Below are positions 1 to 11,917 of a DNA stretch of 64,000 nt, one piece after another (position 1 is the first letter of the stretch; each line of letters starts with the position of its first letter). A program made the translations under genes and the position numbers. A model generated the notes under the pieces. That model was not told where the DNA came from. It did no database searches and saw only the letters and a list, made by a program, of their open reading frames with translations. Location: the NCBI GenBank assembly GCA_951230915.1, contig OX579634.1, forward strand, positions 15,712,725-15,776,724, given 5' to 3'. The stretch is from Antitrichia curtipendula. Lineage: Eukaryota; Streptophyta; Bryopsida; Hypnales; Leucodontaceae.

Positions 1-181
1 AAGTCTAATTCGTCCACCCCTGCTACTGCTGAAATTCAGCAGTGAACTTGGAACTTGGAAATGCCACCAGTGGCTCAAAAATCCATGGAATTGCAAACCG
101 TAAATTGCATTTGGAAGATATTGAAGTCTAGTTTTATAATATAATGATTTATTACATTAAAAAAGTCAAAATATACAACAA

Positions 182-1953
182 TAGGGCATTTAGTGACACA
201 CTATTTACCACTTAGTACTACCGCCCCCTGCATTGATTATGGCCTTCATTCGGCGAGGCATGCTAGCAATGAGGATATCGAGAGTCTCCATGGGTACGGC
301 TTCCCATGCCCTCTCAATGCTTTTGACCAATTCATCTTTGTTGTTTGGTCTGGTCTCATTTTGTACAAAGTCTTTTAAAATCATCCATACATTCTCTATA
401 GGATTCAAGTCTGGCGAGTTTGCAGGCCATGTAATCTTCTGAATCTTATGCGCTTCTCGCCATTGTCTTGGTAAGGTAGAGCGATGCACTCGGGCGCCAT
501 CCTCCATGAGCAAAAGACTTTGTGGATCATCATGCATAAAATAAAAGCCACTCAATCGCCCCTCATACACAACATCCACAAAATCAGCACTCGTTCGTCT
601 ATCAAATGGCATAACAACAATGGGGCACTTCTCGTAACCTGTAAAAGCACCCCAAATCATGACGGATGTGCGGCCGGATTTGAAAATGGGCGCTAAGCAA
701 TCCTGTGAATAACGTTCGTATGGTCGCCGCCAAACCTTCACTTGCCGTGAATTCTTGCCAATCTCGAATGAGGCCTCATTTGTCCATATTACATTCATCC
801 AATCTGATACTTCCCAAGCTTGATATTTTTTGGCAAATGTCAATCTATGAGCCTTGTGCTTGTTACTAAGAAATGGCTTCTTTGCTGCAACGCGGTTATG
901 AAATCCTACACGTTTAATCTCTTTTCGTAACGTACGCACACAAACTTTCTCGGTCATCTTTTCTTTGATAGATACAAGCGGAATGCGTCTATTCTGTGTA
1001 AGAATGTGTCCCAACTCCCTTCTATCTCGATCAGTTAGTTTGCAACGCCGACGTACAACCTTACGAGTGACCACTGTTCCATCATTGCGGAATTTCTTCA
1101 AAACGTACTCAATAGTGGAACGTGGTATGCCTAACTTCACAGCAATGCTACGTTGTGACAAACCGGAATGACTCATTCCAACTATGACACCTTTTTCCTC
1201 TATACTCAAACGTCGACCTCCCATTTTTGCACAATCTAAACAGAAGAAAATACACTTCAAAATGCAAATGTTGATGAAATTAGAATGTAGTCTCTAACCT
1301 GCAAGACATATCAAGACACAACATGAGTGATCTATTGCGTTACACAGTTGAACATATCTAAACATACCTCTAAATGCCAAGTCTTTTGCAATGCATTTCG
1401 AAATTTCACTTTCAGTTAGAAGAACTTGAAGTATGCACAGGGATTGAAATGCATCTCAATTCTGAAACACTCAAAAAATGCTTCACAGCATGAATTTCGA
1501 AATCTTGGCAATGCTACACTGTCACACAAGCATTCCTACTTAGTGGCAATCAAAGTATACCAAAACTCACCAATTGAGCTTGAAGACATAAAAATCAGCC
1601 CTCACATCAAAATTGCTTGCATTCACAAGGTTTGATAACAACTGCTCTCTAACAACTATTGCCTAGCAAGAGAATGATGAAATAGAAATCCATGCATTGA
1701 ACATCTCCAAGACAAAAATTTGAGTTCAATGAGTTCATTCACAAGCTCCATTTGTACAAAATTTTAGTTCAGTTTGAGCAAATCTGAGATCTCCATGTGC
1801 ATCGATGATTCTAGAAGTTGTTTGCTGGAATTCCCACCACAATGACACATGGTTGTTAATTTAGGATTTCCACCAAGATTTTTCAAGTATCTCATTAAAT
1901 GCTCAGTGACACTTGTAGTTACATTAGTGATTAACCTAATGTCACTAATTTTA
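182..1953 (-). mobile_element. Tc1/mariner-type transposon, candidate boundaries
   Basis: The transposase ORF lies near one end. On the left, a TA at 182-183 is followed by a stretch holding TTAGTGACA (190-198). On the right, the same 9-mer occurs inverted (TGTCACTAA, about 1940-1948), followed by a TA at 1952-1953. This gives a 1.77 kb element, a normal size for Tc1 elements, with about 690 bp of non-coding DNA upstream of the ORF. The inverted match is short and the bases outside it differ, so the ends are only candidates. The presence of the element is sure; its limits are not. Confidence 0.4.
205..1260 (-). CDS. Tc1-like (DD34E) transposase, first catalytic Asp changed to Asn
   Basis: Uninterrupted 351-residue ORF. 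Residues about 18-60 form a helix-turn-helix DNA-binding domain (SIEEKGVIVGMSHSGLSQRS region), followed by a second winged-helix-like part (about 72-120). Residues about 155-300 form the DDE_3 catalytic core. The second catalytic Asp is D254 in LLLMEDGARVH. The Glu is E289 in SPDLNPIENVW. There are 34 residues between them, as in Tc1 elements. The first acid is normally the D of a WTDEA/FSDES motif, but here it is N161 in WTNEASFEI (codon AAT, a G-to-A change from GAT). Length and domain order are those of a full Tc1 transposase, and M13 is an equally possible start. With Asn at this site, cut-and-paste activity should be lost, although DNA binding may remain. The lack of frameshifts or stops suggests recent arrival or selection on the reading frame. 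DD34E Tc1-like proteins are common in fungi and animals and uncommon in plants, where DD39D mariner-like elements predominate. Confidence 0.9.
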   Translation of the reverse strand: MKCIFFCLDCAKMGGRRLSIEEKGVIVGMSHSGLSQRSIAVKLGIPRSTIEYVLKKFRNDGTVVTRKVVRRRCKLTDRDRRELGHILTQNRRIPLVSIKEKMTEKVCVRTLRKEIKRVGFHNRVAAKKPFLSNKHKAHRLTFAKKYQAWEVSDWMNVIWTNEASFEIGKNSRQVKVWRRPYERYSQDCLAPIFKSGRTSVMIWGAFTGYEKCPIVVMPFDRRTSADFVDVVYEGRLSGFYFMHDDPQSLLLMEDGARVHRSTLPRQWREAHKIQKITWPANSPDLNPIENVWMILKDFVQNETRPNNKDELVKSIERAWEAVPMETLDILIASMPRRMKAIINAGGGSTKW

Positions 1954-2484
1954 GCTTCTAATTCGAACAGGTGGAGAAGCGGAAGCGCTTCGAAGTACCA
2001 GGAGTGACTTCGGAGAAGACTCAGTTTGGTGCAGGGTGGACGAATCAGACTTGCCGGGTACTGTACAGTACAGTATGCCTCCGAGTGATCTGTTCCTCGT
2101 CCACATTTGGGACGTCGATCGGAGCGCTTCGTGCGCTTCCTTGTCCTCTACCTGCTTGCACTAGACTAGACGCGGCACCTCTCGATCCAGCTCACCACAG
2201 CCACCCATTTGATGCCCGATTTCTTCCCAACCACCCAATAGTCTTCAGTTGCCTGCGAGAGCGCAAGAGCGCGAGTCCGTCCAATTCGAGACACAGAACC
2301 ATTTGACAACGTGCGATATGGCAAATGGCACCCGATTTGCGTGGAAGCATTCATTGGAGGCTTAACTTCCAGTTGAATCCCACCTTCAGTCCATTGTACA
2401 CATTGGACAGAAATTTTTGTTTGTGGAGAGAAGTTGGATTTGAAGGAACAATCTCATTTGCATTTGGGTGACTGGCTGGACTGG

Positions 2485-2538
2485 AAACTCATGAAACTCA
2501 TGGAACTCGTGGAACTCATCAAACTCATCGAACTCTGC
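2485..2538. repeat. 9-bp minisatellite, six units
   Basis: Six 9-bp units of the form (G/A)AACTC(A/G)T(G/C) follow one another with few differences. The unit is a multiple of three, so it makes a repeated EF(D/H) pattern on the minus strand and an L(M/I/V)(K/E) pattern on the plus strand. The surrounding ORFs are about 60-70 residues and resemble nothing known, so I treat it as non-coding. Confidence 0.8.
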
Positions 2539-3504
2539 CATAATGGTCGACGATCGATCCTGGCCGCCCATTCGACGCGGAAGCTGCTGGAGAGGATCCT
2601 CATAACAATTCAGTATAACCAGGCAATGGTCCTCCCCATTCTCGGAAGGGTATAATGCCTCCCTAGATGTCTTATAGGGATTTTTAGTTAATGCTAGGAT
2701 TGAGATTGGCTAAGGAGCCATGGAAGTCAATTTTGTTCACTACGGGATTCCCTTTTCAAGAAAGCAAAACAGAACCCCTACCTCATTGCTAAACAATGTT
2801 ACTTTAGCATTCTAGCGGCTTGGGCAACTTCCTACCTAATAATTAATTAAAGTGTTGAAAAAAAATGGTTAAAAAGTTAGGCATCCCAAAGAATAATACA
2901 TTAAAAGTAGGAAATTTTAAAATATAGTTAAAATAAGTTAGGTAATCATTTCTAATTGTTCTTACAATTTTTGGATGGTTGTTGCTTCTATCATCTTAAA
3001 TGGCCGCACCAATTACCTAAGTCCTTGTCTTAACCTCGAAATGGCTCTAAACTCTTTACTTTGTGTTTTAGGGATTGTTAAGTGTTAGGGTTTGTTGCAT
3101 GTGAGAGACATGTTTGTTTGTGAAAGATTGTGCTTTAGAATGGTCAAAATGGTAAGATAAAAACTTTGCAATGAGTATGTTTACAATTACTGCAGGAAGA
3201 GATGCAAGATTGTATAGAACGAATTGAAGTTTTGTAATTCAAACAATCCTTTAAGATAGACAAATATATATGGAAAAACTTAGTCATTTTTCAAAAATTT
3301 AGGCACCATTTTAACTATTTATTTTTTGACCAAGCTACTAGGAAGCTAAAACACATTTGCTAATGTTAATGCTCCAATGCTCATCCTCAATTTAGCTAGC
3401 CAATTGAAAACAAAAGGGCTATAAATGTTGCCTCTGTACTCAAAAAAGGATATATTAGAGGTCAGGACTTTTTCTTATAAATATTTTGAGTGGTGTAGAA
3501 ACCA

Positions 3505-3538
3505 TCTCTCTCTCTCTCTCTCTCCCTCTCTCTCTCTG
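3505..3538. repeat. (CT)n microsatellite
   Basis: An almost pure CT run of about 34 bases with one CCC interruption. Confidence 0.9.
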
Positions 3539-3795
3539 GAAAATTATTTGCCTATTTAGTATTGGCAATAATTTAAATTTGATGTTCTCACTAGTTGTTA
3601 CGGTTATAGTTATGGCAAGTTAGGCTACACCTAAGCATGGCCCTTGGCATGCCATATGGTTAGTCCTACTAATAAATATACTTTTCTTTAAGTTATTTTA
3701 TGAGATATTTATGCCTTGACTTCCTTGATGAGTACCTGTAAGCTCGCGGTCATGGGGACAAGTGCTGTACACTACGGTATCTCATGAGACGACTC

Positions 3796-3995
3796 NNNNN
3801 NNNNNNNNNNNNNNNNNNNNNNNNNNNNNNNNNNNNNNNNNNNNNNNNNNNNNNNNNNNNNNNNNNNNNNNNNNNNNNNNNNNNNNNNNNNNNNNNNNNN
3901 NNNNNNNNNNNNNNNNNNNNNNNNNNNNNNNNNNNNNNNNNNNNNNNNNNNNNNNNNNNNNNNNNNNNNNNNNNNNNNNNNNNNNNNNNNNNNNN
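3796..3995. other. Assembly gap (200 N)
   Basis: Exactly 200 consecutive N, typical of a scaffold join of nominal size. The true distance and content are unknown, and ORFs reported across it are artefacts. Confidence 0.98.
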
Positions 3996-4489
3996 ACTCG
4001 GTAAATATCGACAAAAGTTATGTCATTGCCTGCGTATGGCTTTCTAAAGCCTATACACTGCCGATACTTCTCTTGATGAATACCATTACAGGGCTATGCT
4101 AAGCCAAGTACTTGGTCTATCTCCCTATACCCTGAGCCTACCGGGTAACGTACACAGGGATACATGCCGGATATGTACAGCTATTGTTTTCAAGATCGCT
4201 GCATGCTGATCATTTTTCCTACGCATGACACAGCCAACGTCCTTGGGACCCGCATCCTTAAGGCACTGTTACATTCCTTGCAGCCTCCAGCTCCGGCTTG
4301 TGTACGACGGGAGTCTTGACTCGAGGCGAGGCACTTACAACGGTGACGTACTACTCCAAAAATGGACACAGAGATGACGTTACAGGTTCTGGCTCTTCCT
4401 CTGGGTGTTACGAGAATTGAGGGCGGCTGTTTCTACGTGGTGGAGCCTTCTCTTGACTCTACTGTGCTGTGACTGTTTCTGTGTTTTTA

Positions 4490-5250
4490 CCTTTGCGTTA
4501 TAATCTATGGCTCCGATAACAAGGTGTTGTCACGCCGTTGACACCTCGCACACAACCTAGAACTAACTCCGTGTTCGTTTTGTGGCCATGGGTGCAGGTG
4601 AGGCGTGATGACTCTAGATTGCTCAGCAATTCGTCATCCACCGGATTCAGAATCTTGATACTCATAACCTGTTTGATTAATGCAATGTTGAATATATGCA
4701 TTACTTAAATCTGCCTTTAGTTTGCCATACTCATGAGCTATTATGGTGTACTTTTGTTACGACGAATATACTTGGATTTGTATCTGTTTCAGAACGGTGG
4801 TATAATAACTGTTGCATGATTGGTTTGCTGCGATTTGCACACGGAATTGCTGTACCTCAGACTGATAGTTATGGATGTTGAACTCCTTCGATTCTTGCCT
4901 ATAATCAGTGTTTCACTGCTACGATTTGGAGATTTTATGATAACATTTACGTATTACACAAAGTAGTATGCCCTCCCTCCCTCCCGATTACGACCTTGGT
5001 AATCTTGACCTAGCCTGTATCGATCTATTGGATACATGGTGTAACTAGTTTAGGTCTTGTAAAAGATTTGCCTGGATTGGATGATTCAAGAATTAACGTA
5101 CCAGTTTCTTGCTACATTTAGTATCTGAGGAAATGTATGAAAATGAAGAATACTGCATTATATATCCGAGTGTAAACGATCTTGAATCTACAGAATAAGC
5201 CCTGTCTTGGGGTGTAATGAAAAGAACTGTATCTCTCTCTCTCGTCTTTG
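4490..5250. repeat. Diverged repeat block 1, possibly a decayed LTR
   Basis: The start (about 4500-4605) and the end (about 5200-5250) both match the block at 5826-7820. The start shares an ACTAAC..GTGTTCGTT..GTGG..ATGGGTGCAGGTGAG pattern. The end shares CTTGGGGTGTAA..GAAAAG followed by a CT run. A poly-purine/CT-rich end with an internal GTGTAA suits the 3' part of a retrotransposon LTR. No gag-pol coding sequence, primer-binding site or clean TG..CA ends were found, so the LTR reading is an inference. Confidence 0.45.
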
Positions 5251-5825
5251 CAGTACGTTGCATAATGGTATACGACATTAGGAGCTATAAACGTGTCTTG
5301 GATAAATATTTCCTCAAAATAAAAACTAGCGATATTCGTGCTATGGAACAGGCGATACTAACCTTGCGTTATAAGCAACAAACCTGACATACACAATCCG
5401 GATACCATACCTCAGTGTTCCCATACGGATAACACCTCTTTGGATATCATCCCGGATATCAATCGCAAATATAAGTGGTCAAAAAGAATGGCCCACATGG
5501 CCTCCCCGCGCTGTACAGCAAGTTGATGCTGACCCAGTGTTCCAAGAATCATCCCTCATGCAGGGACGTCCTTTACTTTACAACGAGGCAATGAACACTG
5601 TAACAAAGCACCATAGCTCTGTGCTTTCTTGGAGCGTCCCTGGAGTCCAACCTTGTGCGACGGAGCTCTGACACATTTTTGTCGTGACCATGGATACCGC
5701 AGTGTCCACACAGGTTCTGCATTTAGATTTATCCTGGGAGGAGAGGAGGACACATATGTAGATGGAGTTTTGACGTTTTAAGTTGAATTCTCATGCTTGG
5801 ATTCAGTACGTGCAAACTTTTTTGT

Positions 5826-7820
5826 GTGATCAAATCTTCGGCTAGGATAACAACTTGGAGACATACCGAAGACACCTTGCATACGTCCCGTGACTAACTT
5901 TGTGTTCGTTGTGTGGATATGGGTGCAGGTGAGGGTGTCTCCTCAAGATTTGGCCACATTATATTGTGTGCAGGATCATTTTCAAAACATACTTTACTCT
6001 CAGTTGTTAGTTTGATTCGTCTTTGGCATTCAGGCTATATACCAAATATGGAAATTAGGTTGAGATGGATATGAGATTTTAATGTGATCTAGTACCGATC
6101 TGGATCTTCTAGATATCTGGATACTACATGATGTTCTTTGTTTACTTACATGATCATAGTACTGATCATATGCTTGCAGTCTCAGTCGTTTTTTATTCAA
6201 ACAATTTTAATAACTGTAGAGCATATCAGGATATTTTTTATCTAAATTCTCTATAGTTTCCTCTACTGAGGTGATCACATGATAAGCAATAGTTGCTGAT
6301 TCAATCATTAGATTAAGCTTGCCATATCATGAGGCTTCCATACCCGCTTCCAGACCATTGAGTGTGTTGAATTCTCAAATGCTAAAGATTAAAGAACTTT
6401 GCAAGATCTTTTCTGATTTCTAAAGATCAGTAATATTAGGAGAGAGCTCCGTTATGGGATACATTTGTATGCATTCGGGATACTACTGAGTGTGCAAAAT
6501 TTTCTCCATATATGTGGTACTAGATTTACTCGTGTGTGTTCTTTAGCACGAGATCAGTATACTGCTGGTGATTACGTTAACCCCTAAAGGACCAAACACC
6601 GTTTTTTGACAACATAGCGATTTTGGGCAGCTCACTACGAATGAAATTTTTATTTATTTTCTCTCAAATTTTCACAGAAGAAGTGCCCAAGGAGTATCTT
6701 TAAGGCCCAACAATTTTCATGGCTTTTGACTACATGGTTCAAAAGTTATTGCATGGTATGTCATTTTCAATGCTCGGCGGGCAGCCCGGGCAGCAAAAAA
6801 AACTTCTTTGAAAATCACTTTTAAAAAAAAATAAAAATTTGAAATTGGTTCTTTAGGTTTATTTAAGAGTGGGAATCTTTGAATCATTCCATTTGAATTA
6901 ATGTGTCAAAAGTTATGAGGATTTTTAGTTTGCGGGTAGGTATGGAGTCCATGAAAACCATACCTACTCGCAAACTAAAAATCCTCATAAATTTTGACTC
7001 ATTAATCCAAATGGAATGATTCAAAGCTTCCCACTCTTAGATAAACTTAAAGAACCAATTTAAATTTAAAACTTTTTTTTAAAGTGATTTTTCAGGAAGT
7101 TTTTTGAGCTGCCCAAGCTGCCCGCCGAGCAATGAAAATTACATATCATGTTATAACTTCTTAACAATGTAGTCAAAAGTTTTGAAAATTGTTGGATCCT
7201 AAAGCTACTCCTAGGGCACATGTTTTGTGAAATTTGCAAAAAAAAATATTAAGAACTCCATTCATAGCGAGCTGCCCAAAATCGCTATGTTGCCAAAAAA
7301 CGCAGTTTTTTCCTTTAGGGGTTAAACCTGCTAACTCCCGATTATGAATTATCTTCATCTTCAGGGATTGAGGGTTGACTATTGAGTGATTACAAGTGAA
7401 ATAGTATTCGTTTTTACTGGATCTTACAAGTGTTGCTAGTACTTCTAGTAAGCCTTGGCAATCGATACGTTCTCTACTTGAATTTTTTTCTGTAATACCA
7501 AGAGTCTGACGAGACTTTTAGAATTCCCACCCACCCTCCCGGTAATATAATGCACAATAGATGAAAAACTCTGTACGTAATACCAGAGTCTAATGAGAAT
7601 CTTAGGGTTCCCTCCCACCCTCCCGGTAATGTACAGCTATGTACAGACTAGGAAGTGAATGGATTTTTACATGCACAGATGCTTATAACTTTAAACATAT
7701 GAGCAAGTGAGTATTGCTCGATATGATCTGAACATGCATTGCCTTGACTTGAAATGTAAGAAAGTACCTAGCCTTGGGGTGTAAGAAAAAGTACTGTCTC
7801 TCTCTCTCTCTGTAATTGCT
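5826..7820. repeat. Diverged repeat block 2, interrupted by a fold-back element
   Basis: Second copy of the block at 4490-5250. The matching head is at about 5840-5935 and the matching tail (CCTTGGGGTGTAAGAAAAAG, then CT repeats) at about 7770-7815. It is longer mainly because the 741-bp TTAA element at 6581-7321 has inserted in it. Two CCACCCTCCCGGTAAT segments near 7530 and 7615 are a further short direct duplication. Confidence 0.45.
6581..7321. mobile_element. TTAA-flanked fold-back element (family 1, copy A)
   Basis: TTAA occurs at 6577-6580 and 7322-7325. The ends are CCCCTAAAGGACC on the left and CCTTTAGGGG on the right. Nearly the whole element is one large inverted repeat. The left arm matches the first about 370 bp of the other family-1 copies, and the right arm is the same sequence inverted, turning over near 6945 (GGTAGGTATGG ... 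CCATACCTAC). It therefore lacks the normal right half of the family and looks like a palindromic derivative. It has no coding capacity. Confidence 0.85.
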
Positions 7821-9091
7821 TCCATAGACATGGATGAAATATGAAAAATATAGATGAAACATATTTATTCATCCAAAAGTGTATATACTCATCTCTTGAA
7901 AAGCAATATTAACTATCATATTTGTCGACATTGTTGTTGAATAAAGTTTAAAGTTGCCAAATGTAATTTGGTAGATGCCTAAACATAAAAAGATTCATTT
8001 TATCCACACAAATTTAATTTTCTAGAAAAAAATAATATCTCAACAATTCCGACAGTTGTTTTTAGAAATATTTTTTGCTAATCCTAACCACTAGGTATGG
8101 TAGTACAAAATATGCCTAAGTAGATCAAGCTTCAAGATTCACAATTGATTCAAATGTTAGAAGGTGATTGCAAGAAAGACCGATCCTATTTTGTGAACAA
8201 TTATTTAATTTACTTTTGGATAATTATGTATACTAAAATTTTCATTTTCTTGAATATTTTCTTGAAATATATTTAAATTTTTCTTGAAAGTTTCATGTTG
8301 TTCCATCAAGTGCTAATGTTTTACGAAACTCAGATGTAAATTTGCATTATTTTTGGTTGAAACCTTTGGCTTGAGGGCTAAATAAAACACCTTTGGCTTG
8401 AATTCAAGATATTCAAAGAGGAAGAGGCTAATGACCTTGCTAGAATATGAGAAGTAATCCAAGAATTACTAAACCATCAACTTGAAAACAATTGCCAAGA
8501 CTATTTCAAAAGTATGAATAAAAGACAGCTAATTGAAACGTGGAGACCAAAATAAATAAATATATACCATTGTCAAGATATATTGAATCATATCTCAAAT
8601 CAAATACAAACACTAAAATTAAAATTAAAAATCTACATCAAAAATTCTTTTCAATATATAATTTTTTAATTTGGTGATTGACCACTCTATGTTAGGGCTA
8701 CATATTGCTAACATGGATGTCCTTGGTACAATGATGTTGCTTTACAAATAGAACCTAGTAATCTCTTGCTTTTGTTTGAATTTATTGTGAGTTATTTTCA
8801 AACCATTGGGATACTTGGATAGGGTGCATTCAATTCTCATGGTCACTTCCTACTAAATAAATTTGACAAGTGCACATGCCAAGTGAATAAAAAGGCTTGA
8901 GTACATTGTTCAAGATGTTTAAAATATTTTGCAAACAGTTCATGTAGTCCCACATTTTGGTAATACAAGTCATTCTTTTCTCAACAAATGAAAAATTTGA
9001 AAGTTTGTTTCAATAGTGTGACAAGGATGGTTATATAATATATTTAAAACTATATTTTATTATTGTATCAATAATGCTTCTTTTTTTTGGC
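7821..9091. other. AT-rich gene-free region
   Basis: Only short chance ORFs; I see no transposon ends or RNA gene. Confidence 0.5.
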
Positions 9092-9095
9092 TTAA

Positions 9096-10012
9096 CCCAT
9101 AAAGGACCGAGGCCTTCTCTCCATCAAAACATAGTAAAAAATGCCACTTCTATTGCAAAATGCAAAAAAACTTAAAAATTGTTTTCTTTTGCATATCTAA
9201 CCGTGGGATTTTACATTAGACTAGTATACAAATGTATGCAAGAAATCTCAAAAACTTTGACCACATAGATTGCAAGATATTTGCATCCAAAGTGAAGAAA
9301 ACAAGTTTTTTTTGCACCTTGCTTGACTAGACTGTTTGGCTTTGAATCTTCTTAACTTAAACCTTTTGTACTATCTATTTTGGTTTTCTAATTTTTTATG
9401 TTGAATAATTGAGTTGAGAATCTAGGAAAAAAATTCAAGAATTTAAAAAATAAATTTACTCATTAAAAAACTGTTATTTAAGTAGAAGTAGATTCAAGAT
9501 TGAAGGAAAAATTTAATTGATAATAGCTCTAAGATGAAATTAAAATACAATAATCTCAATGGTGAGATTGTTCTAGCAAGAAAATACAACCTACCTAACA
9601 ATTTTTTTTGAAAAATTGTAAAAATTGCATTAAAAAATGAATTGTATAAGTTATTTTTTTGAAAAGATGCTTAGATTGCTCCCAAAAATAAGATTGTCCA
9701 AAACTTTCTCATCCCTACTCCAAATAGAATGATTCAAAGCTTCACATGTAGACAAAAACATAAAATTTTAGGAAGAATTTTAAAAATAATACTAATTTGA
9801 CTTTTTGTGATTATTTTGTATTGCCCGCAGACCTCCATTTTTGTCTTATTGTGCCTTAACTTTTTTTCTCGGGCATTGATTGAAATAAAAATTATATATC
9901 CACAAAGCTCTTGCAAAACCACACATCCTCAAAAGGTTTTACTAAAATTTGAGGTCATAGGAATCTACCCGGACCCAAATTGTCTCCCAAGGGGACAAAT
10001 GTTCCTTTGGGG
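9096..10012. mobile_element. TTAA-flanked non-autonomous element (family 2, copy B)
   Basis: TTAA occurs at 9092-9095 and 10013-10016. The left end is CCCATAAAGGACC and the right end TCCTTTGGGG. The 917-bp interior matches the inner element at 21684-22617 along its length (for example the GACTAGTATA / AACTAGTATAAGAATGT region, then an ACTTTGACCA block). No transposase ORF is present. Its left end is also related to the inverted right end of family 1, so the two families share ancestry. Confidence 0.8.
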
Positions 10013-10016
10013 TTAA

Positions 10017-11449
10017 ACAATGTTTAATTGTTGTCTCATTGTTGTTTTAAAGATAGTTAAAATATTGTTGTTTAAATATAATTTCATGGTTGTTTCAATG
10101 TTGGCTAAATGATGTTGGTTAAACATTGTTTCAATGATGGATAAATGGATAAATTTCAAATATAATGGGTGTAACTATGACTATGACACATTGTTGTAAC
10201 AATTTAACGTTTTTTACACATTGAGTCATTAGTTAAACATCCCAAAATGTTCCAATACTATTTCAAATAACAATTGACCAATTTTTAGTCAATGTTGTCA
10301 CAACTTTGAAAAAGTGCATTAATGCACCAAACATTGAAACAACAGTGAAACAAAGGGGGGAAGTATATTTGAGACGTACAAAAATAATATGCCAATTTTT
10401 TTTAAAAGTAAAAATAATAATAAAGAAAAAAGTAATAATATAGGTGCAACTTCAGAAATGCCAAAGCATTCTCTAGTGTGTTGACCTATGGGCCCAATGG
10501 CTTTGCAACTAACATAAATATTTTTGGGAATTTTAAAATTTCCATCCTTGATAAAAACTTCAAACAATTTTTTGAAAGTATAAAGTAAAAGTAAAAGTAT
10601 CGACATAATGTTGCAAATGGCCAAAGTGTTCTATAGCTTGTCAATCTACTAGTTCGACCACCTAACACAATAATGGCACTTTGTAACCAATTTTCTAGTT
10701 TCTATCTAATTTATGGTGCGATTCAAATTTTAAAACACAATATCTCCAACCCCAAGCACACACCCGTCAATCCCTTGGTCACCGAGATCTTGTCCTACGT
10801 CACAAAACAAAACAAACTATCTATTTGGATAGTATAAATTTTAGCTGTAGAAGCGAAGCAAAGCAAAATGTTCAATCCCAATAGATAGTATAAACTTGTC
10901 ATTTATTGCACAAATCCAAAAATCAGACAACAACCATCCTGATTACTGAACAATAACCATACATTTCAACTACTAATTCAAATGTGATGGGAACAAAAAA
11001 TTGAATCACCGCATAGTGACCACCAATTGTGTGGTAAAGAGCAGCAAGGAATTTATAAACTAGATTTCAACTTCATCGCTTTTAAATTGCAATAAAACTT
11101 TTAGTAAGAAGTCTTTTTTGCATTCTGTTTTTTGAAGTTGAATCTTAACATGACATTTAATAATCACACCCAATTTCAAAACATGCCATTAAGTCTCTAT
11201 TTATGTGGAGAAGGATTTGATTTTTTTGTTGCAGTGATTGACAAGTTTCCTGTAGTAGCAGTTTGAAGGTCAGTGATGTGCAGTTCGAAGACAGAGAATG
11301 AAATTGGGCTCTCGAGCAGTCCAGACAGGCTTTAATTAATTCGCTCTGGCAACAGCACACCCATGCCATTCAAGTGAACTGTACTTGCAAGTGCCACGGT
11401 TGGAAATTAAAGTAATAATTGTCGGCTCTCCGATCCAATTAAGATAAAT
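10017..11449. other. Gene-free region with weak internal repeats
   Basis: 10017-10150 has a loose repetition of TTGTT(G/T)..AAA and GTTTCAATG phrases. The rest is AT-rich, with no supported gene. Confidence 0.45.
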
Positions 11450-11452
11450 TTA

Positions 11453-11906
11453 GGGCCACTTCACACTATGGCCAAAGGTCGAGAGGCCGTGGATTTCCAC
11501 CAATCAAATTTCAAGAAACCAAAAGTTCGGTCTCTGGACCCTTCACACTAGAAGGCACAAGTGCAAAGGCCGTCACCCTCCAATTACCTATGTGGCAATG
11601 AATTGCCTACATGGTGACGGACTCTCAAAGGAAGTTTGGGGTGAGTAAAAATGGAGACCCAAACTATGGCCGAGAGTCCGTCAACTTATGACAAGATCTC
11701 AATTGTTCGATTGGTAGGTGGGAGTTCATTGCTAAGAGTTTGGACTTTGGGTTTGGCCTTTGGAGGCTTTACACTATGGTTGGTCGAAGGCTCCAATTCT
11801 TATATTTTATTGTCTATTTATTGCCCTTTTCTTTGGACTCTCAACAAAGTTTGGCCACTCAATCCCATGGCCTCTCGACTTAGTCGGCCATAATGTGAAG
11901 CGGCCC
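11453..11906. mobile_element. Tourist/PIF-Harbinger-like MITE
   Basis: A 454-bp element with imperfect terminal inverted repeats of about 40 bp starting GGGCC(A/G)CTTCACA(C/T)TATGGCC. TTA directly flanks both sides (11450-11452 and 11907-11909). A GGGCC-type end with a 3-bp TTA/TAA duplication fits PIF/Harbinger MITEs. Internal sub-repeats (GGCC/GAGAGTCCGTC segments) are also inverted. It has no coding capacity. Confidence 0.75.
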
Positions 11907-11917
11907 TTAAAACTTAA

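Larger units (their letters stand above)
1954..3795. other. Gene-free region up to the assembly gap
   Basis: No convincing ORF, RNA gene or transposon end was seen. 1970-2650 is somewhat richer in G+C than what follows; its ORFs match no family I recognise. The rest is AT-rich with a CT microsatellite. Confidence 0.5.

Noticed and set aside
3762..4047. ORFs running across 3796-3995
   Set aside because: They are made of N translated as X across the assembly gap.
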